Below are positions 1 to 7,920 of a DNA stretch of 18,249 nt, piece by piece. The stretch's first letter is position 1; each line of letters begins with the position of its first letter. Origin of the DNA: an uncultured Clostridia bacterium (GTDB lineage: Bacteria > Bacillota > Clostridia > Lachnospirales > Lachnospiraceae); contig CAMHMG010000026.1 of the NCBI GenBank assembly GCA_946186175.1, positions 1 to 18,249 of the forward strand, written 5' to 3'. The translations under genes and the position numbers were made by a program. Under the pieces are notes generated by a model. It saw only the letters and a program-made list of their open reading frames with translations. It did no database searches and was not told the DNA's origin.

Positions 1-13
1 AACTTTTTCGGCG

Positions 14-42
14 TTGAATTATTCATTTATATTATATATAAT
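14..42 (+). promoter_or_regulatory. Promoter of the DUF1292 gene
   Basis: A -35 box TTGAAT (14-19) is followed by a 17-base spacer and a perfect -10 box TATAAT (37-42). Transcription would start near 49, leaving a leader of about 60 bases before the ATG at 108. The match to the vegetative sigma-A consensus is strong. Confidence 0.7.
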
Positions 43-107
43 AACCTAAATCCAACCCAACAAACTTATAATTATAAAAAATACAAGTTATAAAGGAGCA
101 TATTATT

Positions 108-413
108 ATGGACAATTCAAACAATAACATCGAATACACAGAAGATACAATTTCTATATTATTAGATGACGGCAAAGAAGTTGAATGTGATATCCTTGCA
201 ATATTTGAGGTTCGAAGTCAATTCTATGTAGCCCTTCTTCCTCAGACTCCTATTGAAGGCTATGAAGAAGGCGAATATTTCCTATACCGCTACTCTTCTG
301 ATGGGGATAATGTAGAATTATCCGACATCGAAACAGATGAGGAATGGGAAGCGGTTGAAGACAAATTCGAAGAATTGTTAGATGAAGAGGAATTCAACTC
401 AATGAACCCTTAA
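108..413 (+). CDS. DUF1292 domain-containing protein (YrzB-like)
   Basis: A small, very acidic 101-residue protein. The core matches the DUF1292 family: a stretch around residues 16-35 (SILLDDGKEVECDILAIFEV), a conserved FYVALLPQ segment, a GEYFLYRY strand near residues 55-62 and an acidic EEWEAVEDKFEELL tail. The family is widespread in Firmicutes, where it often lies next to alaS and ruvX; its biochemical role is unknown and it is predicted to be cytoplasmic. The ATG at 108 has an AAAGGAG ribosome site about 9 bases upstream. Its last 20 bases overlap the 3' end of the convergent gene on the other strand. Family call confident, function not known. Confidence 0.88.
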   Translation: MDNSNNNIEYTEDTISILLDDGKEVECDILAIFEVRSQFYVALLPQTPIEGYEEGEYFLYRYSSDGDNVELSDIETDEEWEAVEDKFEELLDEEEFNSMNP

Positions 414-618
414 GCTGCTGAAACAACTCAAGGTCCTCTTTTGACACCTTCATATTGGTAGTTATTTTCTTTCCCTGTGGATCGGTCACACTGATTTCAA
501 TTATACTTCCCTCATCAATCATCTGACCGGCCGCCTTAAAGAACATAGGGACCTTGGGATGATTTCCCTTAAATTTGTCATAAAGACCTTTTAATTGCAT
601 TAAAGCCATTGGATTCAT
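394..618 (-). CDS. Small conserved-looking hypothetical protein
   Basis: A 74-residue basic protein starting MNPMALMQLKGLYDKFKGNH. It has no signal peptide and no membrane segment. An amphipathic N-terminal helix (1-20) is followed by a likely beta section (GSIIEISVTDPQGKKITTN, about 37-55) and a C-terminal helix. GAGG lies about 10 bases upstream of the ATG at 618, which supports real translation. I do not recognise a named family; similar short proteins of this composition are common in Lachnospiraceae. It converges on the DUF1292 gene and shares 20 bases with it, so the two stop regions interlock. Function unknown. Confidence 0.68.
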   Translation of the reverse strand: MNPMALMQLKGLYDKFKGNHPKVPMFFKAAGQMIDEGSIIEISVTDPQGKKITTNMKVSKEDLELFQQLKGSLS

Positions 619-932
619 AATAATAACCTCATTTCATATCATTTAATTCATAATTAACATACCATTTATTTAATTGTTTGGGCTTTCGCCTCTCCTCCGT
701 CAAGGATTATACTCTGTCAACTTTGGCTTGAAATACTTACCAATAACTTTCATTATTTTCCCCTATTCTGTACAAATCTATACAACCGGAGTATCTATTT
801 TGCTCATTACAAGCAAAACATCAGATGATTTATCCTACGGAAAACAATCAACAAAATCCATATATATCAGACCCATCGACAATTTGCAACATTTTTCACA
901 AAAAATTTTTATAAAAAAAAGATAATTTCCAC
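619..932. other. Non-coding gap between a small - strand gene and carB
   Basis: About 310 bases without a convincing gene. An 83-residue + strand reading frame (674-925) lacks a ribosome site and has no recognisable sequence. On the - strand, AGGGG (764-760) sits 6 bases before an ATG at 753 that opens a 17-codon frame ending in TGA at 700. Read through that TGA, the frame continues to a TAA at 670. It could be a leader peptide or chance. No riboswitch, PyrR site or T-box was recognised in front of carB. Confidence 0.4.
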
Positions 933-961
933 TTGTGCTTTTTCTAATTTTAATAGATAAT
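933..961 (+). promoter_or_regulatory. Probable carB promoter
   Basis: A -35-like TTGTGC (933-938) is followed by 17 bases and GATAAT (956-961), one base from the -10 consensus. Transcription would begin near 968-970, giving a very short leader before the ribosome site at 981. Such a short leader leaves little room for attenuation control. The -35 matches only moderately. Confidence 0.5.
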
Positions 962-995
962 GGATAGCAGTATTGTAAGTAGGAGGCAAATGATA

Positions 996-3900
996 ATGTC
1001 AAAAAGAACAGACATACACAAAGTTTTAATTATCGGCTCCGGTCCGATCGTAATCGGTCAGGCTTGTGAGTTTGACTATTCAGGAACTCAGGCATGCAAA
1101 GCTCTCAGAAAGCTTGGTTACGAGATCGTACTTGTTAATTCGAATCCCGCAACTATCATGACAGACCCTGAAACCGCAGATGTTACTTATATTGAACCGT
1201 TAAATGTTGACCGACTCGAGCAGATAATCGCTAAGGAGCGACCAGATGCTCTTCTTCCTAATTTGGGTGGACAGTCCGGTCTTAATTTATGTTCAGAACT
1301 ATATAAAGCAGGTATTCTTGACAAATATAATGTTCAGGTAATCGGTGTTCAGGTCGATGCAATTGAGCGTGGCGAAGATCGTATCGAGTTTAAGAAGACA
1401 ATGAACGAACTCGGAATCGAAATGGCACGAAGTGAAGTCGCTTACAGTGTTGATGAAGCTCTTTCAATTGCAGATAAGCTCGGATATCCTGTTGTTCTTC
1501 GTCCTGCATATACTATGGGTGGCGCAGGCGGCGGACTCGTATATAATAAAGATGAATTAAAGACTGTATGTGCAAGAGGTCTTCAGGCAAGTCTTGTCGG
1601 ACAGGTTCTTGTTGAGGAATCAATACTTGGCTGGGAAGAATTAGAGTTAGAAGTTGTACGCGACAGCGAAGGCAATATGATAACCATATGTTTCATAGAA
1701 AACATTGATCCATTAGGTGTTCATACCGGAGATTCTTTCTGCTCTGCTCCTATGCTTACTATTTCAGAAGAATGTCAGAAGAGATTACAGGAACAGGCAT
1801 ATAAGATTGTTGATAAGGTTCAGGTAATCGGTGGTACTAATGTACAGTTTGCACACGATCCGGTTTCAGATCGTATAATCGTTATAGAGATCAATCCACG
1901 TACTTCACGCTCTTCTGCCCTTGCTTCTAAGGCAACAGGTTTCCCTATTGCCCTTGTTTCAGCAATGCTTGCAACAGGACTTACACTTAAGGATATTCCT
2001 TGTGGCAAATACGGAACTCTTGATAAATATGTACCGGACGGAGACTATGTTGTAATCAAGTTTGCACGCTGGGCATTTGAGAAATTCAAAGGCGTTGAGG
2101 ACAAACTCGGAACTCAGATGAGAGCCGTAGGTGAAGTAATGAGTATCGGTAAGAACTTCAAGGAAGCTTTCCAGAAAGCTATAAGAAGTTTGGAGACAGG
2201 TCGTTACGGTCTTGGTCATGCCAAGATTTTTGATTCTCTCTCAAAAGATGAATTATTGCATATGCTCATTACTCCTTCTTCAGAGAGATATTTCGTTATG
2301 TACGAGGCATTAAGAAAAGGTGCTACCGCAGATGAGATATTTGAACTTACTAAGGTTAAACACTATTTCATTGAGCAGATCAAAGAGCTTGTTGATGAAG
2401 AAGAAGAATTATTGAAATCAAAAGGCAGCCTTCCTGCTGATGACCTTCTCATTCAGTCTAAGAAGGATGGTTTCTCCGACAAATATATCAGTCAGTTACT
2501 AGAGATTTCTGAGGATGATGTCCGCAACAAGCGATTATCACTCGGAGTTGAAGAAGCTTGGGAGGGTGTTCACGTAAGTGGAACCGAGAACAGTGCTTAC
2601 TACTACTCTACATATAACTCTGAAGATAAGAATCCTACTACTGATAACAAGAAGATCATGATACTTGGCGGTGGTCCTAACCGTATCGGACAGGGTATCG
2701 AATTTGATTACTGCTGTGTTCACGCAGCTCTTGCACTTAAGAAGTTAGGATTTGAGACGATCATTGTTAACTGTAACCCCGAAACAGTATCAACTGATTA
2801 TGATACATCTGATAAGCTTTATTTCGAGCCTCTTACACTTGAAGATGTTCTTAGCATTTATAATAAAGAAAAACCACTTGGAGTTATCGCTCAGTTTGGT
2901 GGTCAGACACCGCTTAACCTTGCTGCTGACCTCGAGAGAAATGGAGTTAAGATCTTAGGTACATCCCCTTCTGTTATCGATCTTGCAGAGGACAGAGACC
3001 AGTTCCGTGCAATGATGGAGAAATTAGATATTCCTATGCCGGAATCAGGAATGGCAGTAAATGTTGAAGAAGCAATCGAGATTGCTCATAATATCGGTTA
3101 TCCTGTTATGGTTCGCCCTTCATACGTTCTTGGTGGACGCGGAATGGAAGTCGTATATGACGACGAAAGCATGACCGACTACATGAAGGCAGCTGTTGGT
3201 GTAACTCCTGACAGACCTATACTTATTGACCGTTTCCTTAATAACGCATTGGAGTGTGAATCAGATGCTATTTCTGACGGTACTCATGCATTTGTTCCTG
3301 CTGTTATGGAGCACATTGAGCTTGCGGGTGTTCACTCAGGTGATTCGGCATGTATCATTCCTTCAATCCACATTTCAGAAGAGAATGTTAATACTATCAA
3401 AGAATATACAAGAAAGATTGCTGAAGAAATGCATGTAAGAGGACTTATGAATATGCAATATGCTATTGAAAATGGCAAGGTATATGTTCTTGAAGCCAAT
3501 CCTCGTGCTTCACGTACAGTACCACTTGTTTCAAAGGTATGTAACATCAGGATGGTTCCTCTTGCAACAGATATAATCACAAGTGAACTTACAGGCCGCC
3601 CATCTCCTGTTCCGGAACTCAAAGAACAGAGCATTCCTTACTTCGGTGTCAAAGAGGCTGCTTTCCCATTTAATATGTTCCAGGAAGTTGACCCTATACT
3701 CGGTCCTGAGATGAGATCAACAGGTGAGGTACTCGGACTTTCACAGGTATCTTACGGTGAAGCCTTCTATAAGGCTCAGGAAGGTGTTGGCTCTAAGCTT
3801 CCACTTAAAGGAACCGTACTTATCTCTGTTAACAGAAAGGACAAAGAATTCGTTGTTGATGTTGCTAAGAGCTTCAAGGATGATGGTTTCAACATTCTGG

Positions 3901-4220
3901 CAACCGGCAATACCTATGAACTTATCAAAGAGGCAGGCATTGAATGCAACAAGATTAAGAAACTCTATGAAGGACGTCCTAATATACTTGATGCTATAAC
4001 AAATGGTGAGATTGATCTTATTATCAACTCTCCTGTCGGCAAGGACAGTGTTCATGACGACAGTTATCTTCGTAAGGCTGCTGTCAAAGCAAAGATTCCT
4101 TACATTACAACTATCGCTGCTGCCCGTGCTACAGCAGAGGGTATCAAGTATGTTAATGAGCACAAGACTGGTGAGATTGCTTCATTGCAGGAACTTCACT
4201 CAAAAATTACTGATAAGTAA
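996..4220 (+). CDS. carB: Carbamoyl-phosphate synthase large subunit
   Basis: CarB makes carbamoyl phosphate from bicarbonate, ammonia (passed from the CarA glutaminase) and two ATP, feeding pyrimidine and arginine synthesis. The ~1074-residue product is full length. It shows two homologous ATP-grasp halves: the first opens KVLIIGSGPIVIGQACEFDY, the second KKIMILGGGPNRIGQGIEFD near residue 555. Both carry metal/ATP segments (VIEINPRTSRSSALASK; VLEANPRASRTVPLVSK). A C-terminal MGS-like regulatory domain spans about residues 930-1074 (ILATGNTYELIKEAGI, IINSPVGKDS). I chose the ATG at 996 because AGGAGG (981-986) sits 9 bases before it. The in-frame ATGs at 960 and 990 are badly placed, and 960 overlaps the predicted -10 box. 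No carA lies on either side in this window, so the small subunit must be encoded elsewhere. A strong terminator follows. Confidence 0.96.
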   Translation: MSKRTDIHKVLIIGSGPIVIGQACEFDYSGTQACKALRKLGYEIVLVNSNPATIMTDPETADVTYIEPLNVDRLEQIIAKERPDALLPNLGGQSGLNLCSELYKAGILDKYNVQVIGVQVDAIERGEDRIEFKKTMNELGIEMARSEVAYSVDEALSIADKLGYPVVLRPAYTMGGAGGGLVYNKDELKTVCARGLQASLVGQVLVEESILGWEELELEVVRDSEGNMITICFIENIDPLGVHTGDSFCSAPMLTISEECQKRLQEQAYKIVDKVQVIGGTNVQFAHDPVSDRIIVIEINPRTSRSSALASKATGFPIALVSAMLATGLTLKDIPCGKYGTLDKYVPDGDYVVIKFARWAFEKFKGVEDKLGTQMRAVGEVMSIGKNFKEAFQKAIRSLETGRYGLGHAKIFDSLSKDELLHMLITPSSERYFVMYEALRKGATADEIFELTKVKHYFIEQIKELVDEEEELLKSKGSLPADDLLIQSKKDGFSDKYISQLLEISEDDVRNKRLSLGVEEAWEGVHVSGTENSAYYYSTYNSEDKNPTTDNKKIMILGGGPNRIGQGIEFDYCCVHAALALKKLGFETIIVNCNPETVSTDYDTSDKLYFEPLTLEDVLSIYNKEKPLGVIAQFGGQTPLNLAADLERNGVKILGTSPSVIDLAEDRDQFRAMMEKLDIPMPESGMAVNVEEAIEIAHNIGYPVMVRPSYVLGGRGMEVVYDDESMTDYMKAAVGVTPDRPILIDRFLNNALECESDAISDGTHAFVPAVMEHIELAGVHSGDSACIIPSIHISEENVNTIKEYTRKIAEEMHVRGLMNMQYAIENGKVYVLEANPRASRTVPLVSKVCNIRMVPLATDIITSELTGRPSPVPELKEQSIPYFGVKEAAFPFNMFQEVDPILGPEMRSTGEVLGLSQVSYGEAFYKAQEGVGSKLPLKGTVLISVNRKDKEFVVDVAKSFKDDGFNILATGNTYELIKEAGIECNKIKKLYEGRPNILDAITNGEIDLIINSPVGKDSVHDDSYLRKAAVKAKIPYITTIAAARATAEGIKYVNEHKTGEIASLQELHSKITDK

Positions 4221-4248
4221 TATCCTATCAAATTTATAATCAACTATT

Positions 4249-4286
4249 CTCCTGTCACAATATTGTGGCAGGAGTTTTTATTTTTA
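4249..4286 (+). terminator. Intrinsic terminator after carB
   Basis: The inverted repeat CTCCTGTCAC (4249-4258) pairs with GTGGCAGGAG (4265-4274), with one T-G pair and a short A/T loop. It is followed by a T-rich tract (4275-4286), in the position expected for a Rho-independent terminator of carB. Confidence 0.9.
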
Positions 4287-4357
4287 TAGAAATAAAACAT
4301 CTGAAAATAAAAAAATAATGCAACACTTCTCACAAATTTTTACACCTATATTATATA

Positions 4358-4430
4358 AGCCACAATAATTAAGTGGCTAATATGTCACTACTGTGATATA
4401 CTTGACTAAATTTATGTTATATAATATATA
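4358..4430 (+). promoter_or_regulatory. Promoter region of the DUF4349 gene with an inverted repeat
   Basis: Two overlapping promoter readings are possible. TTGACT (4402-4407) with a 17-base spacer leads to TATATA (4425-4430). An extended -10, TGATATACT (4394-4402), lies further upstream. Just before it, AGCCAC (4358-4363) and GTGGCT (4373-4378) form a perfect 6-base inverted repeat with a 9-base centre, which could be an operator. I cannot tell which start is used. Confidence 0.4.
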
Positions 4431-4473
4431 ACATCTTACATTTTTTCAGAAAAAGATTGGAGGCGTTACATTT

Positions 4474-5601
4474 ATGAAAAAAACATTAGGAATTGCTTTG
4501 GTTTTATGTCTATTACTTACGGGCTGCGGAAGTTCTGCTTCTGACTCAAGCAGCTATGAAGCTGCCGACAGAGTATATAACGGAGCAACAGCAGGCTTTA
4601 ATTCAAAATCAGCTTCTTATTCAAATGACGATTATGCAGCCGCTGCAGGAGAATACTATGATGAAACTGATGCCGCTGATGATGCATATTATGAAGAGGC
4701 TGTTGAAACTGAGAATTATGATGCCGGATCCGCTTCACCCGATGACGCATTAAAGGATGCTGAGAACCAGATAAAATCTGCCGAAAACAAAGGTGTTATC
4801 AATGCAGAGATGCTTGTATATACCTGTAATGTATCAATACGCACTGACAAATTCGAAGAATCATATGACAAGCTCAAAAATCTAGTCAATGATATGGGCG
4901 GCTTTATTGAAAGCGAAGATTACAACGAAAGTGATTCTTCATACAGTTCAAGCAAGACAACCCATATGACAGTACGTGTTCCGTCTAATAATTATAATAC
5001 AATGTTGGATTCATTCGGTGATATCGGAACCGTTTCGAGTAAGTCATCCAATGCGCAGAACGTATCCCAGGAATACAGTGACACAGAAAAAGCATTGGAA
5101 ATATATGAGGCAGAGCTTGCCCGTTACATTGAAAGAATTAAAACCATCAAAGATGAATCTGCACTTCTTGATCTGGAAAGCAAGATAACAGAGCTTCAGA
5201 TAAACATCGCTCAGCTAAAGAGCCGCAAATCCCAAATCGAAACAGATGTTGCATATAGCTATGTATATCTTACACTTACAGAATCCAGCTATAAAGAAGA
5301 AACCCAAACTTCATTCGGCGGACGTTTCATTAATACGATCAAACAATCGCTTCAAAGCTTCCTTGATATCGGTGAAGGATTACTCTTCTTCGTAATACTT
5401 GTACTTCCGGAAGTCATTGTTATCTTCATAATCGTATTTATAATAATCAAGCTGATTAAACGCAAGAAACGTAAGAAAGCTGAAGAGAGAGCCAAGAAAG
5501 AAGCTGTAAATACAGATACCGACACTGCATCCGGTACTGATGTTAATAATCCTAATGGTTCTAATGACAATGTTGGGAATACTATTGACAAAAGTGTTTA
5601 A
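4474..5601 (+). CDS. DUF4349 domain-containing lipoprotein
   Basis: A 375-residue envelope protein. The N-terminus is a lipoprotein signal peptide with lipobox LLTGC (Cys18). An acidic, Tyr/Ala/Asp-rich low-complexity linker runs to about residue 105. The DUF4349 domain follows: MLVYTCNVSIRTDKFEESYD, a GGFIES strand, MTVRVP, then a long predicted coiled coil (about 195-250, EIYEAELARYIERIKTIKDE). A membrane segment (about 293-325, LLFFVILVLPEVIVIFIIVF) is followed by a Lys/Arg-rich stretch and a polar Thr/Asp/Asn tail. GGAGG (4459-4463) sits 10 bases before the ATG. Family members are predicted surface proteins of unknown role, sometimes near anti-sigma genes. It appears monocistronic, between the carB terminator and a bidirectional terminator. 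Confidence 0.88.
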   Translation: MKKTLGIALVLCLLLTGCGSSASDSSSYEAADRVYNGATAGFNSKSASYSNDDYAAAAGEYYDETDAADDAYYEEAVETENYDAGSASPDDALKDAENQIKSAENKGVINAEMLVYTCNVSIRTDKFEESYDKLKNLVNDMGGFIESEDYNESDSSYSSSKTTHMTVRVPSNNYNTMLDSFGDIGTVSSKSSNAQNVSQEYSDTEKALEIYEAELARYIERIKTIKDESALLDLESKITELQINIAQLKSRKSQIETDVAYSYVYLTLTESSYKEETQTSFGGRFINTIKQSLQSFLDIGEGLLFFVILVLPEVIVIFIIVFIIIKLIKRKKRKKAEERAKKEAVNTDTDTASGTDVNNPNGSNDNVGNTIDKSV

Positions 5602-5640
5602 TGCTTTTATTAATTATTACTTCAGTGAAGATGTGTAATA

Positions 5641-5693
5641 AAAAAGGAATACTGTACTTCTATTATTAAAAATAGAATATAGTATTCCTTTTT
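5641..5693. terminator. Bidirectional terminator
   Basis: A perfect 13-base inverted repeat (AAAAAGGAATACT, 5641-5653; AGTATTCCTTTTT, 5681-5693) encloses a second inner stem (TTCTATT/AATAGAA). T-runs on both strands allow it to stop the + strand DUF4349 gene and the - strand CHAP remnant. Confidence 0.9.
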
Positions 5694-5718
5694 GTATGCC
5701 AAGACGTTTTCGACATTG

Positions 5719-6849
5719 TCAAAATGCCACCTCTGGTTCATCTCCAGTTATCGTAACCTCAAACAAACCTGTTTCAGAAGTGATTTTTTCTCCCAAATCC
5801 TTTACTTCTTTAATCATTACTGCATCTGTATTATTATTGCCTGATGATGTAGCCGATTCTTTCTTTCCGGATGATCTATCCTGTGAATCTGTTACCTTAA
5901 CGTTATTTGTTCCATCACTGATTTTAGGGGCTACCTGTGGATTAACTGTTTCCCCTGCATTAGAGCCTTCCTGCGGATTAACTGTTCCTTCTGCATTAGA
6001 GCCTTCCTCTCCCGAATCACCATAATCAGGTTTTTCAGTAATCTCACCCGGATCAAATATATATCCCGGAACCTTGAACATTCTTTATAATCCATTTTTG
6101 ACTGTCAGAATTATTAACATTATTAAATTCAATATTAGTATGATTAGCCAGACCTTCTCCTGAAGCTGTGAGTGCCAATCCGGTATCAGGATCACTTATT
6201 GAATAATAACCATCACCCAATGCTGAAACTAAACGAAAGACTCCATTATCTACAGAAACGCTGGCATTAGCAGCCTCAGTTGCAACATTCAAACGCTTTG
6301 GTTCAGGCTTTGGATTTTTAAAATTAGGTCTGATAATCCAGCTAAAATTATATAATCCGTCTTTTTTGGTTGTAGATTTCGCCCCCCTTAGTTGAGCCGT
6401 ACTTCCTCTGCTTGGAGCATAATCGACATATTTGTAATAATTTGATCCCACCTCATATATTATTCCCACATGTCCTGCGGTTTTAGCTCCATATTTGTTA
6501 ACATCCCATATAAACAAATCTCCCGGTTGAGGCTTAACACTATTTCCATATCTCGTATAATAAGCGGTAGGAATACTCTGCGTTCCATAGTCTGCTGCTA
6601 TTCCTTTAATTGCACATCTTCTATATCTTTACCAAGCCATTGTGTATACTTTCTTGCCAGATCAACGCACTGTACACCTGCAGCTTTATCAACATCTTCT
6701 CCCGGTTTATCAAATAACGATTTACACCAGGCAACAGCATCATCCTTTGTTTTATTAAATGTTTCTGCCTTAGCCTGCGTTACAGGCACTATAATTAATA
6801 TCAATGCAGCTATTAAACATTTAATAATCCTAGTTTTCACTTCTTTCAT
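5719..6849 (-). pseudogene. Secreted CHAP-domain peptidoglycan hydrolase with ricin-type lectin domain, two frameshifts
   Basis: Three frames join into one ~380-residue secreted protein. Piece 1 (6849-6598) has a signal peptide (IIKCLIAALILIIVPVTQAKA) and the start of a CHAP domain with the nucleophile region GVQCVDLARKY. It ends early at TAG. Reading on after restoring one A at 6605-6607 gives LKGIAADYGTQSIPTAYYTR and then GDLFIWDV and the catalytic His region TAGHVGIIYEV, so the CHAP triad is present but split. Piece 2 goes on into a ricin-B-like unit (about 6290-6065; FRLVSALGDGYYSI, DSQKWII) and stops near 6053. Piece 3 (6081-5719) supplies the tail, with two 36-base tandem repeats (5935-6006) encoding EGSNA..TVNPQ. 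CHAP proteins cut peptidoglycan amide or peptide bonds. A start at 6849 fits AAGGGGG (6866-6860) 10 bases upstream. Sequencing error at both shifts is the alternative. Confidence 0.8.
5935..6006. repeat. Two tandem 36-bp repeats in the tail of the CHAP gene
   Basis: Copies at 5935-5970 and 5971-6006 differ at 4 of 36 bases. On the coding strand they give two 12-residue repeats of the form EGSNAxxTVNPQ, a typical wall-spanning linker. Confidence 0.85.
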
Positions 6850-6864
6850 CAACACTTTACCCCC

Positions 6865-7044
6865 TTATTTAACAACTCTTCTTTTATTATTTTTCTTACA
6901 AAAAAATCCTGCACCTGCACTTAATGCCATAAAAAAAGAAACCGGAATTCCAATCATGATCAGATATATAACAATCCCACCGCCAAGATTAGACTCCGGA
7001 GTCACAAAATATCAACCAAAGCCATCACTGAATAAATGAAACAA
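6865..7044 (-). pseudogene. Small single-pass membrane ORF with in-frame TGA
   Basis: AGGGAGGA (7060-7053) lies 8 bases before a TTG at 7044. The frame from there runs ten codons (MFHLFSDGFG), hits TGA at about 7014-7012, then continues open to a TAA at 6865-6867. The rest (from GTG 7005) encodes TPESNLGGGIVIYLIMIGIP followed by VSFFMALSAGAGFF and a KKNNKRR tail: one membrane helix with a basic end, about 46 residues. The stop codon overlaps the ribosome site of the CHAP gene, so the two were probably translationally coupled. A TGG at the TGA position would give an intact 59-residue protein. Family not recognised; a lysis-type helper is only a guess. Confidence 0.45.
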
Positions 7045-7081
7045 TTGTTCACTCCTCCCTATTAACAATGTATTTTGAAAG

Positions 7082-7110
7082 ATTATATCAATCAATCAAA
7101 TACCTGTCTC
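7082..7110 (-). promoter_or_regulatory. Promoter of the CHAP cassette
   Basis: On the - strand, GAGACA (7110-7105, 4 of 6 matches to the -35 consensus) is followed by 17 bases and a perfect TATAAT (7087-7082). Transcription would start near 7075, just ahead of the AGGGAGGA ribosome site at 7060. Confidence 0.55.
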
Positions 7111-7129
7111 CACCCGAAAGGGTGATTTT

Positions 7130-7642
7130 TCAGAAATCCGGAAGCACAAGCCGCTGACCTACAGCATCCACAACAACCTGTAACGACTTCTTATAGCCTG
7201 TCTTTGCATAAATTGATTTCAAATGTCCTTTAACAGTATTAACAGATATATTCATATCGTCGGCTATTTCCTGATATGACTTTCCCATCACTAATTCCCT
7301 TATAATATCAAATTCCCGATCAGTTAATTCCTCACTGCTAGCTTCACCAATCTGGACAGATGGCGATTTATCAGGATATACTGACTCTCCGTTAACTGTC
7401 CGGTCTAAAACATCAAGAAATTCCATATCTCCCATTTCCTTATACCAGAAACTTTCACAGCCCGCTTTCTTAGATCTGGATATAAATGAATACTCGGGCA
7501 TGGATGTCATTATTACAATTTTTATATTTGGATGAAGCTTCTTAATCTTTTCAGCGCTGACCAATCCCGATGAACCATCTTCAGTACATACATCCATTAC
7601 GACAAGATCAATCTGATTACGCTTCCTCAAAGAATTGCTCAC
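7130..7642 (-). pseudogene. LuxR/NarL-type response regulator lacking its N-terminus
   Basis: What remains starts inside the receiver domain: IDLVVMDVCTEDG carries the phospho-accepting Asp, IVIMTSMPEY the conserved Ser/Thr switch region and FWYKEMG the conserved Lys. The first strand with the acidic Asp pair, helix 1 and strand 2 (about 45 residues) are missing. The C-terminal LuxR-type helix-turn-helix is complete: ELTDREFDIIRELVMGKSYQ, EIADDMNISVNTVKGHLKSIYAKTGY. The only start is a GTG at 7642 inside sequence that resembles tyrS in another frame. The fusion point lies near 7617-7622. It sits downstream of the T-box/tyrS remnant in the same direction and may still be transcribed. Without the Asp pair it could not be phosphorylated normally. 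Treat as a remnant unless the free DNA-binding domain is shown to be made. Confidence 0.65.
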
Positions 7643-7894
7643 CTGCTATAGTTTCCTCAGGTGTATGATAGAGGGAAGTAACTGTTTTAATTTACGAAGC
7701 ACCACCGCATGTCCGATATGAATATCCGGCGCACTGGGATCCATACCGAATTTTACAGTAATCGGCTTACCTGTGATAATACTTTTTTTAAGCTTTTCCT
7801 CTAATTCCTCTTCTCCCACCAGATTGACTGCTCCCTGTTTAATAATGCGCATCTGGTGTTTTACCTGTTGATTGATCATTTCGTTGGTTGTCAT
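7617..7894 (-). pseudogene. tyrS: Remnant of tyrosyl-tRNA synthetase (N-terminus plus an internal scrap)
   Basis: The first ~70 codons are a good class I tyrosyl-tRNA synthetase start: KKSIITGKPITVKFGMDPSA, then PDIHIGHAVVLRKLKQL, which holds the HIGH motif. After KQL the frame leaves the family and stops with TAG at 7646. In another frame, 7670-7617 encodes YHTPEETIAGEQFFEEA, which resembles a segment from the middle of TyrS, and then a stop. So about 150 or more codons appear deleted between the two, and everything after them is lost. The start at 7894 has AAGGAAGGAAAA just upstream and follows a T-box leader. The KMSKS loop and the tRNA-binding domain are absent, so it cannot charge tRNA; a working synthetase must be encoded elsewhere. 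Confidence 0.75.
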
Positions 7895-7920
7895 TTTTCC
7901 TTCCTTTCCGAGGTATTATA

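Noticed and set aside
674..925. 83-residue + strand reading frame between the small gene and carB
   Set aside because: It starts with TTG, has no ribosome site, no recognisable sequence, and overlaps the likely upstream control region of carB.
996..4220. Several overlapping frames of 60-140 residues on both strands of carB
   Set aside because: Shadows of a strongly coding gene; none has a ribosome site or a recognisable product.
5935..6006. Two 36-base repeats as a possible CRISPR-like array
   Set aside because: The copies are directly adjacent with no spacers and encode a linker repeat in the CHAP gene.
7000..7020. Idea that TGA might be read as Trp in this organism, given interrupted ORFs at 7012 and 700
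   Set aside because: Intact genes here encode Trp with TGG, TGA ends apparently complete frames (for example 13038), and other broken genes contain TAA, TAG or frameshifts. Ordinary decay explains it.
7111..7124. CACCC-GAAA-GGGTG hairpin followed by TTTTT on the + strand
   Set aside because: It looks like a + strand terminator, but there is no + strand gene upstream; on the - strand there is no T-run after it. Not called.
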